In this document: positions 1 to 6,628 of the stretch, piece by piece | How positions within the stretch are numbered: the stretch's first letter is position 1 | Layout: each line of letters starts with the position of its first letter | Assembly (NCBI GenBank): GCA_000437215.1 | Contig: FR898635.1 | Coordinates: 60,419 to 76,414, forward strand | Direction of reading: 5' to 3' | Source: Clostridium sp. CAG:440 | GTDB lineage: Bacteria > Bacillota > Clostridia > TANB77 > CAG-508 | DNA length: 15,996 bases | Program-made: the position numbers and the translations under genes | Notes under the pieces: generated by a model | Told to the model about the DNA's origin: nothing | The model's database searches: none | Seen by the model: only the letters and a program-made list of their open reading frames with translations

Positions 1-611
1 CCTAAATCATCTATAATTAATAGATCAACATTTTCATATAGTTTGATGATTTCCATCTCAGAAATACTATTATCTATTTCATATGAATTTCGTAATTCTG
101 CTAATAAATTAATTAATGTTCCGTATATTACTGGTATTCCGTTTTCTATAAATTTATTTGTAATACTACATGCTAAATGTGTTTTACCCACTCCATTATT
201 TCCAACTAAAATGAGTCCTTTTTTCTCTATGTTATTTACTAATTTTTCACTATAATTTTTTAAATTATTAAATGCTTTCTTATTGCTATTATTAATTTCA
301 AAATTGTCAAATTTATAGATCAAGTTTCTTTTACTCATCTTACTGTTTTTTATAATTTTTTCAACTTTTCTCGAAAACTCTTGCATTAATTCTAGCTTTT
401 TTTCTTCTTCAATTATCCTTAACTTTTTCAGATCATATTCATTCCAATATTTCTGTGCATCCTTACATTTGCATCTTTCATAATCCAAAGTTATTACTCT
501 CTTAGTACCATATAGTTCCCATTCTATTATTTTTCTGTGTAATTTATTTTTGCAATATTCACATTCAATGTAATCCCTTTTGTTAATCGAGGGTTTCAAA
601 ATTTGATTCAT
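1..611 (-). CDS. DnaC/IstB-like replicative helicase loader ATPase (C-terminus outside window)
   Basis: This AAA+ ATPase probably loads the replicative helicase onto the element's origin together with the replisome organizer encoded just upstream. It reads from an ATG at 611 and is cut by the window edge after about 203 codons. Visible parts are an N-terminal Cys cluster (C17, C20, C47, C49) that could bind zinc as in DnaC-type loaders, a charged linker, a Walker A motif GNNGVGKT at residues 137-144, and a Walker B motif LLIIDDL ending at residue 203. An AAGGAG-type ribosome binding site lies about 10 bases before the start, inside the end of the upstream gene. The two genes overlap by 29 bases, which suggests coupled translation. 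The family (DnaC/IstB) is clear; the specific role in element replication is inferred from context. An IstB transposition helper is less likely because no IstA transposase is visible. Confidence 0.85.
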   Translation of the reverse strand, partial: MNQILKPSINKRDYIECEYCKNKLHRKIIEWELYGTKRVITLDYERCKCKDAQKYWNEYDLKKLRIIEEEKKLELMQEFSRKVEKIIKNSKMSKRNLIYKFDNFEINNSNKKAFNNLKNYSEKLVNNIEKKGLILVGNNGVGKTHLACSITNKFIENGIPVIYGTLINLLAELRNSYEIDNSISEMEIIKLYENVDLLIIDDL

Positions 612-1053
612 CTATTCTGCTCTCCTTTCTGTTTTCTTCTTTTCTTGTCTTTTCTTCTGTAACTTTATTCAAACTTTTTTCAATTAAATTTTCTTCAACT
701 ACTTTATTTGATTTTCCAATTTTCTTTAGCTTTTCAGCACTTTGATACTTGCTCCAATTCTTTACGAAGTATGTATCATTTTTATAAATTAGCATTCCTA
801 AATCGATAAATTTTTGTAAAATTTTCGTAAATGTTTTCGAAGATTTTCCAATAATATTTGTAAAATCTTTGATTTTAAATGGTGTATTATCGCTAATATA
901 TAGTCCACCATCTCTGTTACATTCTCCAGCAATAGTTAAAATCTGAATCCATATTCTAAAATAGGTGTCCCCTTCCCTTTCTTTTAGTAGGATTTTAATT
1001 TTTCTATTTGAAAATATACTTGTATTTACTTTTATCCATCCAACTTGTCCCAT
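583..1053 (-). CDS. Phage replisome organizer N-terminal domain protein
   Basis: This 156-residue protein resembles the phage replisome organizer family (winged-helix N-terminal domain), which binds origins and recruits the helicase loader. The match rests on the opening GQVGWIKV, a following amphipathic winged-helix-like region up to about residue 105, and the conserved ending VKNWSKYQSAEKL. The last 45 residues are a highly charged Lys/Glu tail of low complexity. The frame is open from a TTG at 1074, but family members begin just before the WIK motif, so I prefer the ATG at 1053, which has AAGG six bases upstream within AAGGGAGG. The gene lies between the excisionase-like gene (14-base gap) and dnaC (29-base overlap), so it is one operon. 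It is shorter than many replisome organizers, which often carry a DnaD-like C-terminal domain that is absent here. Confidence 0.8.
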   Translation of the reverse strand: MGQVGWIKVNTSIFSNRKIKILLKEREGDTYFRIWIQILTIAGECNRDGGLYISDNTPFKIKDFTNIIGKSSKTFTKILQKFIDLGMLIYKNDTYFVKNWSKYQSAEKLKKIGKSNKVVEENLIEKSLNKVTEEKTRKEENRKESRIDESNFETLD

Positions 1054-1067
1054 ATCCTCCCTTCTTT

Positions 1068-1274
1068 CTAGCAAGATTCTTCAATAGAATCATTTTCTTT
1101 TTTGCTTAGATAAATATCTAAGGCTTCTTTTCTGAATAAAATTCTTTTCCCAACTCTAGAGCAAGGAATTTGTTTTCTTTTAACTAATTGCGTAATTAAC
1201 CAATATGAAATTCCTAAATATTCTGCTGCTTCTTTTGCAGTTAGAGTTGTTCTTTTAATGTTATCTAGTGCCAT
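1068..1274 (-). CDS. Excisionase-family helix-turn-helix DNA-binding protein
   Basis: This 68-residue protein matches the MerR-like HTH_17 'excisionase family' fold. It has LTAKEAAEYLGIS as the first helix-turn, LVKRKQIPCSRVGKRILF as recognition helix plus wing, and KEALDIYL closing the domain. Such proteins act as Xis-type directionality factors or as small regulators on mobile elements. The frame opens at a GTG (1283), but the AGGAGG at 1288-1283 overlaps that codon and sits 8 bases before the ATG at 1274, so the ATG is the start. It heads an operon with the replisome organizer and helicase loader, and is transcribed away from the integrase side across a 190-base intergenic region. Being first gene of the replication operon, it may regulate that operon rather than, or as well as, direct excision. 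It ends with TAG, which shows that TAG is an ordinary stop here. Confidence 0.8.
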   Translation of the reverse strand: MALDNIKRTTLTAKEAAEYLGISYWLITQLVKRKQIPCSRVGKRILFRKEALDIYLSKKENDSIEESC

Positions 1275-1307
1275 TTCTTTCACCTCCTAATATTTTTATA
1301 ATTGTAG

Positions 1308-1336
1308 TTGACATATATAAATTATTATGGTATTAT
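1308..1336 (+). promoter_or_regulatory. Sigma-70 type promoter for the plus-strand 331-aa gene and integrase
   Basis: A perfect -35 box TTGACA (1308-1313), a 17-base spacer and a -10 box TATTAT (1331-1336) predict a start near 1343. The leader to the ATG at 1465 would then be about 120 bases. It lies in the divergent region between the excisionase operon and the plus-strand genes. Confidence 0.7.
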
Positions 1337-1341
1337 TTTGT

Positions 1342-1374
1342 CATACAATTATTATTTTTGTTTTTGATTGTATG
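1342..1374. promoter_or_regulatory. Inverted repeat at predicted transcription start (possible operator or leader hairpin)
   Basis: The arms CATACAAT (1342-1349) and ATTGTATG (1367-1374) are a perfect 8-base dyad with a 17-base spacer. It begins at the predicted start site of the 1308-1336 promoter. It could be an operator for a dimeric regulator or a weak hairpin in the leader RNA. I see no protein in the window that clearly binds it; the HTH protein at 1068-1274 is a candidate only by proximity. Confidence 0.4.
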
Positions 1375-1464
1375 GCTCTTTTATATAATATTTTTCTGAT
1401 ATATGTAACCTTACAATTGAAAAAAGTTCAAAAATTTTTAATTTGTAGATATTAGGAGGTAAAG

Positions 1465-2460
1465 ATGTCACTATATAATATTGCTTTCGATACTAATAAT
1501 AAAACAGAATGTTTAAATCACTTTTCTATTAAGAAAAAGAAAGGATTTATATTCAAATCTGTAAATCGTTGTGAAATAAGACCTCTTGGTAGCATTCTTT
1601 TAGATTTTCTCAATATAGATATTGAAAACGGTGAAGATATGGTTAACTTTATAGCTAATTACTGTTTAGAGGATTTATTATTCAAATTGGCTAAAAAATC
1701 CAAATTAAATATATCTAAATATTATAAAAATGATAACTTTTACATAACAGAACAGGCATTATCAGACTTATTCTTTACCTTACAATCTGAATATGAAGAT
1801 GACTTTGAATTTTATCAAGATATATTTATTAATCTTATAACAAGTGAAAAAGAAAATATAAGCCCTAAAGAATTCGATAAAATCGAGGCTGATTTTAGAG
1901 CAGAATTTCCTGATTTATTTGAAGATGAATCTGCTAATTTTGATTTAATAAACTTAAGTTATAGGATAAATGATTTAACATTAGATTTTACTATGGATGA
2001 CTTTTACTATTTTCATAAAGAACTTAATCTGCCTAAAAGTATTCCATATTCTTTTAGAACTGATGATTATCTTAATGTGTTATTTATCTCATATAAACAG
2101 TTATTGTCTTTAGATAGTAATATTAAGATAAAAAAATGTGCTAATTGTGGTAAATACTTTATTCCAAAAACTATGCATGATACTAAATATTGCGATGAAA
2201 TATTTAAAGATAATAAAACATGTAAAGAATTTGGTAGAGAACTAGCCTATAAAGAAAGTTTAGCGCAGAAGCCTATTCTTAAAGCTTATAGAAGTAGATA
2301 TCAAACTCTTTCAAAGCAAGCATCTGAAAGAGAAAAACATGAAATGTATGAATATTTCAAAAAAAAAGGTCCTACAATTAGGAAAAAATTTATTGATGGA
2401 GAAATTACAGCAAAAGAATTTCAAGACTGGATTAATAGTACTAAAGTTAGGAAAAAATAA
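1465..2460 (+). CDS. Cys-cluster protein next to integrase, DUF6076-like
   Basis: This 331-residue protein has no catalytic motif that I recognise. The first 200 residues are acidic and mostly helical, with no signal peptide or membrane segment. A compact C-terminal Cys cluster follows (C225-x2-C228, C243, C253), with a KYF segment after the second Cys, consistent with a zinc-binding ribbon. The last 70 residues are basic and predicted helical, which could suit DNA binding. The arrangement resembles proteins annotated as DUF6076 that occur beside integrases in Clostridia; this is from memory and not a confirmed match. The start ATG has AGGAGG 6 to 7 bases upstream. It lies 52 bases before the integrase in the same direction and is probably co-transcribed with it from 1308-1336, so it may be an integration accessory factor or an element regulator. 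Confidence 0.7.
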   Translation: MSLYNIAFDTNNKTECLNHFSIKKKKGFIFKSVNRCEIRPLGSILLDFLNIDIENGEDMVNFIANYCLEDLLFKLAKKSKLNISKYYKNDNFYITEQALSDLFFTLQSEYEDDFEFYQDIFINLITSEKENISPKEFDKIEADFRAEFPDLFEDESANFDLINLSYRINDLTLDFTMDDFYYFHKELNLPKSIPYSFRTDDYLNVLFISYKQLLSLDSNIKIKKCANCGKYFIPKTMHDTKYCDEIFKDNKTCKEFGRELAYKESLAQKPILKAYRSRYQTLSKQASEREKHEMYEYFKKKGPTIRKKFIDGEITAKEFQDWINSTKVRKK

Positions 2461-2512
2461 TTTAATATATAAAATCCTTGCCATAGGTATGCTGAAAGGA
2501 GGTGAAAAAGTA

Positions 2513-3688
2513 ATGGCAGGGTATCTTGAAAAGAGAGGCAAACGCTCTTGGAGATTAATTGTATCTCATGGTTATGACAGCTATGGTAACAGAATTAGAT
2601 ATACCAAAAGCATTAAAGCAAATAGTAGACGTGAAGCAGACAAAGAACTTGTGAACTTTGTTTATGAGATAGAAAATGGTATTGTTTTACAGAACTCTTC
2701 AATGACCTTTAAAGAATTTACAGATTTATGGGCTAAAAATTATGGTGAAAAAGAATTAGCACCTAAAACTTATGAAAGATATAAAGGAATGCTAAAATCA
2801 CGAATTATCCCCTACTTCGGTCATTATAAGTTATGCAATATTAAACCAACTCACATTATGAGTTTTTACGATTATCTTTCAAAAGATCATCAACTTAAAA
2901 GATGTAAAAATCATAATGGAAAGACTGTAATGAAAGGCTTATCCTCTAAAACAATACTATAGCACCATCGCTTACTACACGCTATGTTACAAAATGCTGT
3001 ATATTGGCAAATACTACCTTATAATCCAGCAGATAGAGTAAAACCACCTAAGCATGAAAGACCTCAAATTAAATACTATGATGATGTTCAATGTAAACAA
3101 TTACTAGAGGCATTAGAAAATGAAGAAATCAAATTTCAAACTATTGTTATATTAACATTGTTTACTGGTATGCGTAGAGGCGAAGTATTGGGCTTAGAAT
3201 GGTCAGATATCGACTTTGAGAATGGATTTGTTAATATTACTAAGTCTAGTCAGTATATTGCAGATAAAGGCATTTTCGTAAAAGATCCAAAGACTCGTAG
3301 TTCAATTAGGAAAGTCGGAATACCTGATATTGTAATAAATATGCTTAATAAGTATAAAGCTTGGTATGATCAAGAAAAAGAAAAATGTGGCAACTTATGG
3401 GTTAACTCAAATAGACTATTTGTTACTTGGAATGGTAAGCCAATGCATCCTGATACTGTTACAGATTGGTTTCGTTCTTTCATTGAAAAGAACAATCTAC
3501 CAAAAATTACTTTCCATGGTTTGCGACACACAAATGCTACTTTGCTCGTTTCACAAAATGTGGATGTAGCAGTTATAGCATCAAGATTAGGGCATGCTCA
3601 AATAACAACTACCTTAAACTTCTATGTGCATCCAGTTGAGGCTAATAATAAGGAAGCTGGTAATGTTTTAGAGAAAGTGCTCGCATAA
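2513..3688 (+). pseudogene. int: Tyrosine site-specific integrase interrupted by an in-frame TAG
   Basis: The frame encodes a phage/ICE-type tyrosine recombinase of about 390 residues. An N-terminal AP2-like arm-binding domain (roughly residues 5-50) precedes a SAM-like core-binding domain (roughly 65-165) and the catalytic domain. Catalytic residues are visible: R221 in TGMRRGE, a Lys in the DPKTRSS strand, H335-x-x-R338, H361 in LGHAQ and the nucleophile Y371 in NFYVHP. The start ATG has AAAGGAGG upstream. Codon 150 (2960-2962) is TAG; reading continues in the same frame directly after it with conserved sequence (HHRLLHAMLQNAVYW), so a single base change from CAG or GAG would explain it. 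Everything downstream is intact, which suggests a recent mutation, rare suppression, or a sequencing error. As written it would give a 149-residue fragment without the catalytic domain. An ATG at 2984 could start a separate catalytic fragment but lacks a good ribosome binding site. Confidence 0.9.
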
Positions 3689-3792
3689 AAACTCTTTTCA
3701 AAATTTCTCGAAAATTACTTTTTTGATTTTCTAAGTTTAATATAAATTAGTAAGGCTAAAATGTGCTATTTAATGTATAAAAATGTAGGGAC

Positions 3793-3811
3793 TGTCCCCA
3801 AATTGTCCCCA
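3793..3811 (+). repeat. Direct repeat TGTCCCCA x2 between integrase and att site
   Basis: TGTCCCCA occurs at 3793-3800 and 3804-3811, spaced 11 bases start to start, about one helical turn. The inverse, GGGGACAA, occurs at 3889-3896 inside the half tRNA and matches TTGTCCCC at 3803-3810. Repeats of this size and placement next to an integrase gene are typical of arm-type binding sites; that role is inferred. Confidence 0.45.
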
Positions 3812-3831
3812 CTTTTATAAAAATAGATTTT

Positions 3832-3870
3832 TAGCAAAAAAATTAAAGAGCCACAATCTCTTGCGACTCT
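3832..3870 (-). terminator. Intrinsic terminator downstream of the half tRNA
   Basis: Read on the minus strand, AGAGTCGCA and TGTGGCTCT pair over 9 positions (two G-U wobbles) around a 6-base loop, followed by TTTAATTTTTTT. On the plus strand the two wobbles become C-A mismatches, so it works only on the minus strand. It lies 12 bases past the CCA end of the half tRNA, as expected for a tRNA gene terminator. Confidence 0.65.
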
Positions 3871-3881
3871 AGTTAAATTCT

Positions 3882-3926
3882 TGGTTGCGGGGACAAGACT
3901 CGAACTTGTGACCTTCGGGTTATGAG
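3882..3926 (-). pseudogene. 3' half of an initiator tRNA (fMet), probable att site
   Basis: On the minus strand this 45-base stretch runs from the anticodon loop (CTCATAA, anticodon CAT) through the variable loop, T arm and acceptor strand CCCCGCA to an encoded CCA. The three C bases of the anticodon stem and the A at position 72 match the initiator-specific features of the intact tRNA at 12914-12989. It differs from that tRNA's 3' half at five positions. Four of these are paired changes that keep the T stem (ACAAG/CTTGT against GTAAG/CTTAC), so it comes from a real tRNA of another gene or host. No D arm or 5' acceptor strand is present upstream (3927-3966). A tRNA 3' half next to an integrase is the usual signature of an attachment site. 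Confidence 0.8.
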
Positions 3927-3966
3927 TCATCTTAAAATCCCATTTATCTTCCCAAAAAATTCTATA

Positions 3967-4695
3967 TCATTTTTTATTCCCATGGCTATTTTTATATTTT
4001 CTATAGCCAAAATAACTCCCTCCGCCTAACACCCCTAGCATTATAACTCCGGTTAATAAACTTGAATCGTCTTTACGATTCGATATAGTATTATTTATAA
4101 CATTATCCCTATTATATGATAATGTATTAATTAAAGTATTCCCTTGCTCTTTAGGTGATTTTATATTTATTTTTATTGTACTTGTTTTTCCATTAGAACT
4201 AATTGCAGTTACATCTACAGTACCATATTTTTTTGCAATAAGCTCTCCTGTTGCACTAATTGTCGCAATATTTTCATCACTTGATTCCCATACAATATTT
4301 TTATCGGTCGAATCCTCTGGTATTATTGTAGCAGTCAATTTTTTGCATTCTCCTTCTTTCATACTTGTTACATTTTCATTTATTTTAATATCCAATACCT
4401 CTATTGCAGTTGGTACCGTAGATTTTGTATTAGTATTTGAAGATGAAGAACTTGACATCCCACTTTTATTTAATTTCAACCCTGATGAATATGGGCAAAC
4501 ACCATCAGTATGTAAATGAGCAGGATGCCCACCACAATGGTAATGATAGCTTCCTAAGCCACTTTTATTTTTATTATCCCTATGTCCTCCATTTGAATCT
4601 GTTTTCCCAGAATGTGCATGTACACTGGTCACCATTGATATAATGCCTAAAAAAATTAATAATATTGATATTATATTTCCATTGTTTTTCTTCAT
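3967..4695 (-). CDS. Secreted YHYH-domain protein with Ig-like (BIG2) domain and C-terminal anchor
   Basis: This 242-residue protein has an N-terminal signal peptide (KK, then a hydrophobic stretch ending VHAHSG near residue 28). Next comes the conserved His/Cys-rich block of YHYH-domain proteins (SGLGSYHYHCGGHPAHLH ... GVCPY, about residues 45-70), then a Ser/Thr linker. A BIG2 Ig-like domain spans about residues 100-180 (typical IVWESSDENIATIS and GELIAKKYGTVDVTA). A Lys/Asn-rich spacer leads to a C-terminal membrane segment (LLTGVIMLGVLGGGSYFGY) with a basic tail. The protein is therefore probably displayed on the outside of the membrane. The His cluster suggests metal binding, but no activity is known to me. 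The frame opens 27 bases earlier; I chose the ATG at 4695 because AAGGGG lies 7 bases upstream and the signal peptide then starts MKK. It is a single-gene unit. Confidence 0.8.
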   Translation of the reverse strand: MKKNNGNIISILLIFLGIISMVTSVHAHSGKTDSNGGHRDNKNKSGLGSYHYHCGGHPAHLHTDGVCPYSSGLKLNKSGMSSSSSSNTNTKSTVPTAIEVLDIKINENVTSMKEGECKKLTATIIPEDSTDKNIVWESSDENIATISATGELIAKKYGTVDVTAISSNGKTSTIKINIKSPKEQGNTLINTLSYNRDNVINNTISNRKDDSSLLTGVIMLGVLGGGSYFGYRKYKNSHGNKK

Positions 4696-4739
4696 ATATA
4701 TTCCCCTTAGATATAATATCAATATTTTATTGAATAATT

Positions 4740-4774
4740 TGTCGAATTTTGTAATAAAAATATATATTTCGACA
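4740..4774. promoter_or_regulatory. Two inverted perfect Spo0A-box-like heptamers
   Basis: TGTCGAA occurs on the plus strand at 4740-4746 and on the minus strand at 4768-4774, 28 bases apart. TGTCGAA is the consensus 0A box bound by the sporulation regulator Spo0A. They lie 45 to 80 bases upstream of the YHYH gene start and just past the end of the methyltransferase gene. Binding is inferred; whether this organism has Spo0A is not visible here. Confidence 0.4.
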
Positions 4775-4796
4775 TTACCTTTATCACATACTTTAT

Positions 4797-5969
4797 TTAT
4801 TTTTTCTTTTCTATTACATTAAATATATGCCAATGCTTCATCTTTCCAAGTCCAGTAAGTCCATCCTTTTCAACTTCTTTAAATTCCACAATCTCAAAAT
4901 TCCTAAACAATTCCATTACCTGGTCTTTTGTTAAAAAAGTCATTTTCTCTTTTGCATTTTTCCATTCATCCTTATCTCCCAAAAAGTTACCAACAAAATA
5001 TCCATCTTTTAAAATGCTATGATTTATCTTAGCCCATAATTCTTTAAAATTATTTTTATTACAAAACGGAAGACTAAAATTAGCAACCACCAAATTACTA
5101 TTTTCCAATTTAATCGCCTCAAATCTCTGCTTAAAAAATTCAAACTGTTCTAGTTCTTCTACCAATAATTTCGATACGATTCGTGTTTCAACATCTTCTC
5201 TATCTATTGCAAGTACATTCCAACCATTTCTTATTAAATATACCGTATCTCTTCCAGCACCACATCCAAGTTCAACTGCATTTCCTGGTTCAACATTTAA
5301 TTCAATAAATTTTTTAACAGTATAATTAGGCATTTCATTTTCAGTATTATCATAATATTTTTCTATATTCTTATTAGTTTTTTTCCTTAAAATCTTTTCC
5401 AATTCTATTTCCGCTTTTTTCACAAAATAATCATCTGTATAAACTGGTATACCAATTTTATTAACTTTTTGGCTTAACTTTTCTATAGTATCTAATTCAT
5501 CAATTTCTTCAGTTTCTATTTCTATCAAATTATCTCCATCTTTTATCTCCTTAACAGCTAATTGAAATCCATCTTTTTCGTATACAACATCATTTTCCTT
5601 TATATTCATAATTTCTTTGTAGCCTATTACCTTTAATAATTTTTTAGCATCCTCTATTTCTAAAATATTACAATTAATAGATTCTTGGTTTAATATATTT
5701 CCAGCCTCATCAAAGTTCTTAATTTTAAATGTTATTAGTTTTGTCCTTTTATTTGACATCTTCCCTATAATATCTCTCACTAATAATGCTTTAGATAAAG
5801 TATCTCTTATATCAGTCTTTTCCAAATCTACTTCTTTAGGTACAAAATATGTGTCATCCATTGAAAACTTATCTATTATTTTAAAGCCTTTTTCTTCTAT
5901 TATCTTATAAAACTCATTTAATTCACATTTAATTTTTAGTGTTATTTCATTACTTTCTTTTAAACTCAT
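4797..5969 (-). CDS. CYTH domain-SAM-dependent methyltransferase fusion
   Basis: The 390-residue protein joins two folds. Residues 1-190 resemble a CYTH domain (CyaB-type adenylate cyclase/thiamine triphosphatase superfamily): NEITLKIK at the start, FKIIDKF...DDTYF, a KxRxKLITFKIK-like strand and later alternating acidic strands. The usual ExExK signature is degraded (E8-I-T-L-K12), so catalysis is uncertain. Residues about 205-390 form a class I methyltransferase, with motif I VELGCGAGRD at 232-241, the acidic strand end VLAIDRE, and VVANFSLPF as the later motif. This part is TehB-like in general pattern. The frame opens at 6005, but that ATG has no ribosome binding site; the ATG at 5969 has GAGAGG 11 bases upstream and starts just before the first CYTH strand. 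It follows the Nudix gene closely, so a shared transcript is likely. Neither substrate can be named. Confidence 0.75.
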   Translation of the reverse strand: MSLKESNEITLKIKCELNEFYKIIEEKGFKIIDKFSMDDTYFVPKEVDLEKTDIRDTLSKALLVRDIIGKMSNKRTKLITFKIKNFDEAGNILNQESINCNILEIEDAKKLLKVIGYKEIMNIKENDVVYEKDGFQLAVKEIKDGDNLIEIETEEIDELDTIEKLSQKVNKIGIPVYTDDYFVKKAEIELEKILRKKTNKNIEKYYDNTENEMPNYTVKKFIELNVEPGNAVELGCGAGRDTVYLIRNGWNVLAIDREDVETRIVSKLLVEELEQFEFFKQRFEAIKLENSNLVVANFSLPFCNKNNFKELWAKINHSILKDGYFVGNFLGDKDEWKNAKEKMTFLTKDQVMELFRNFEIVEFKEVEKDGLTGLGKMKHWHIFNVIEKKK

Positions 5970-6016
5970 GTTTTCTTTTTCCTCTCGTTTGCCTAAGCTA
6001 TACATGTCTTTGTAAA

Positions 6017-6490
6017 TTATTTTAAATCATTATTAATTTTATGTATTGGAAATTTGTTTTCTTTTAAAATATCTTTTACTGCTCTTGGCAATAGTGGATA
6101 CTCATCAATTTTATCCATCTCTAGCCATTCATATTGTAAATAATCTTTTCCTTCAATATTTTTCATAGTATATTCTATTTTTTTATCTTCTTCATTTGCA
6201 AATTCTATTTTATGCACAAACATTATCTCATGATATTTTGAACCCTTCATTTCAAAAAAATTTTCTATTGTTGATATATAACCTGTTATTTCAACATCTT
6301 TTCCTAATTCTTCTTTTATTTCCCTTTTTATTGTATTTGCTGAACTCTCTCCTATTTCAACTCTTCCTCCAATTAAGGCATAATGATCAGAATTAATATT
6401 TTTATGAGCCAAAATTTTACCATTGTGAATTATTACTCCTGCTGCTCTTACATTTAACTTATAATCTTCTACATTAATTGTTATGTCCAT
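6017..6490 (-). CDS. Nudix hydrolase
   Basis: This 157-residue protein belongs to the Nudix superfamily, which hydrolyses nucleoside diphosphates linked to another group. The full Nudix box is present: G42-x5-E48-x7-R56-E57-I-K-E60-E61-L-G63-K, with E60 and E61 as the expected metal ligands. It is preceded by the strand RAAGVIIHNGKILAHK and by ALIGGRVE, the typical entry to the box. Length and layout fit a single-domain MutT-like enzyme; the substrate cannot be read. The ATG at 6490 has AAGGGGAG about 9 bases upstream. It is the first gene of a two-gene unit with the CYTH-methyltransferase fusion, whose start lies 47 bases past this gene's stop. Pairing of two enzymes that could act on phosphorylated nucleotides hints at metabolite repair or salvage, but this is inference. 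Confidence 0.9.
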   Translation of the reverse strand: MDITINVEDYKLNVRAAGVIIHNGKILAHKNINSDHYALIGGRVEIGESSANTIKREIKEELGKDVEITGYISTIENFFEMKGSKYHEIMFVHKIEFANEEDKKIEYTMKNIEGKDYLQYEWLEMDKIDEYPLLPRAVKDILKENKFPIHKINNDLK

Positions 6491-6514
6491 ATAAATTTCT
6501 CCCCTTATTTTCCC

Positions 6515-6542
6515 ATTATATATTTAATATATAAAGTATCAT
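6515..6542 (-). promoter_or_regulatory. Possible promoter of the Nudix/methyltransferase unit
   Basis: On the minus strand TATAAT (6520-6515) is a perfect -10 box. A weak -35 box ATGATA (6542-6537) stands 16 bases upstream. Only the -10 is convincing, in very AT-rich sequence. Confidence 0.35.
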
Positions 6543-6628
6543 AAAATGAAAAATTTTTCTACTTTTTTATATATTTTTATTAATTTTATTTTGCTTATTT
6601 TTTCATTGATAATTTTTGCAATCTCATA

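Larger units (their letters stand above)
1..3926. mobile_element. Right end of an integrated mobile element (partial)
   Basis: An excisionase-like HTH protein, a phage-type replisome organizer, a DnaC-like loader and a tyrosine integrase sit together, and the segment stops at a half initiator tRNA (3882-3926). This is the normal gene set of an integrative element or prophage with its own replication functions. The left end lies outside the window. No capsid, relaxase or conjugation gene is visible, so prophage, ICE and IME cannot be told apart. The right boundary is inferred from the tRNA fragment and the change to ordinary chromosomal genes beyond it. Because the integrase carries an internal stop, the element may be immobile unless it is helped in trans. 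Confidence 0.75.

Noticed and set aside
1309..1343. TGACA/TGTCA inverted repeat around the 1308-1336 promoter
   Set aside because: Only 5-base arms, one of them part of the -35 box itself; expected by chance.
2339..2512. Upstream extension of the integrase frame from an ATG at 2339
   Set aside because: It overlaps the end of the Cys-cluster gene in another frame. The ATG at 2513 has a strong AAAGGAGG site and starts right at the AP2-like domain.
2960..2962. Genome-wide TAG recoding as an explanation for the integrase stop
   Set aside because: Several genes here end in TAG, including the excisionase-like gene and both convergent genes at 8406-8409, with terminators right behind two of them.
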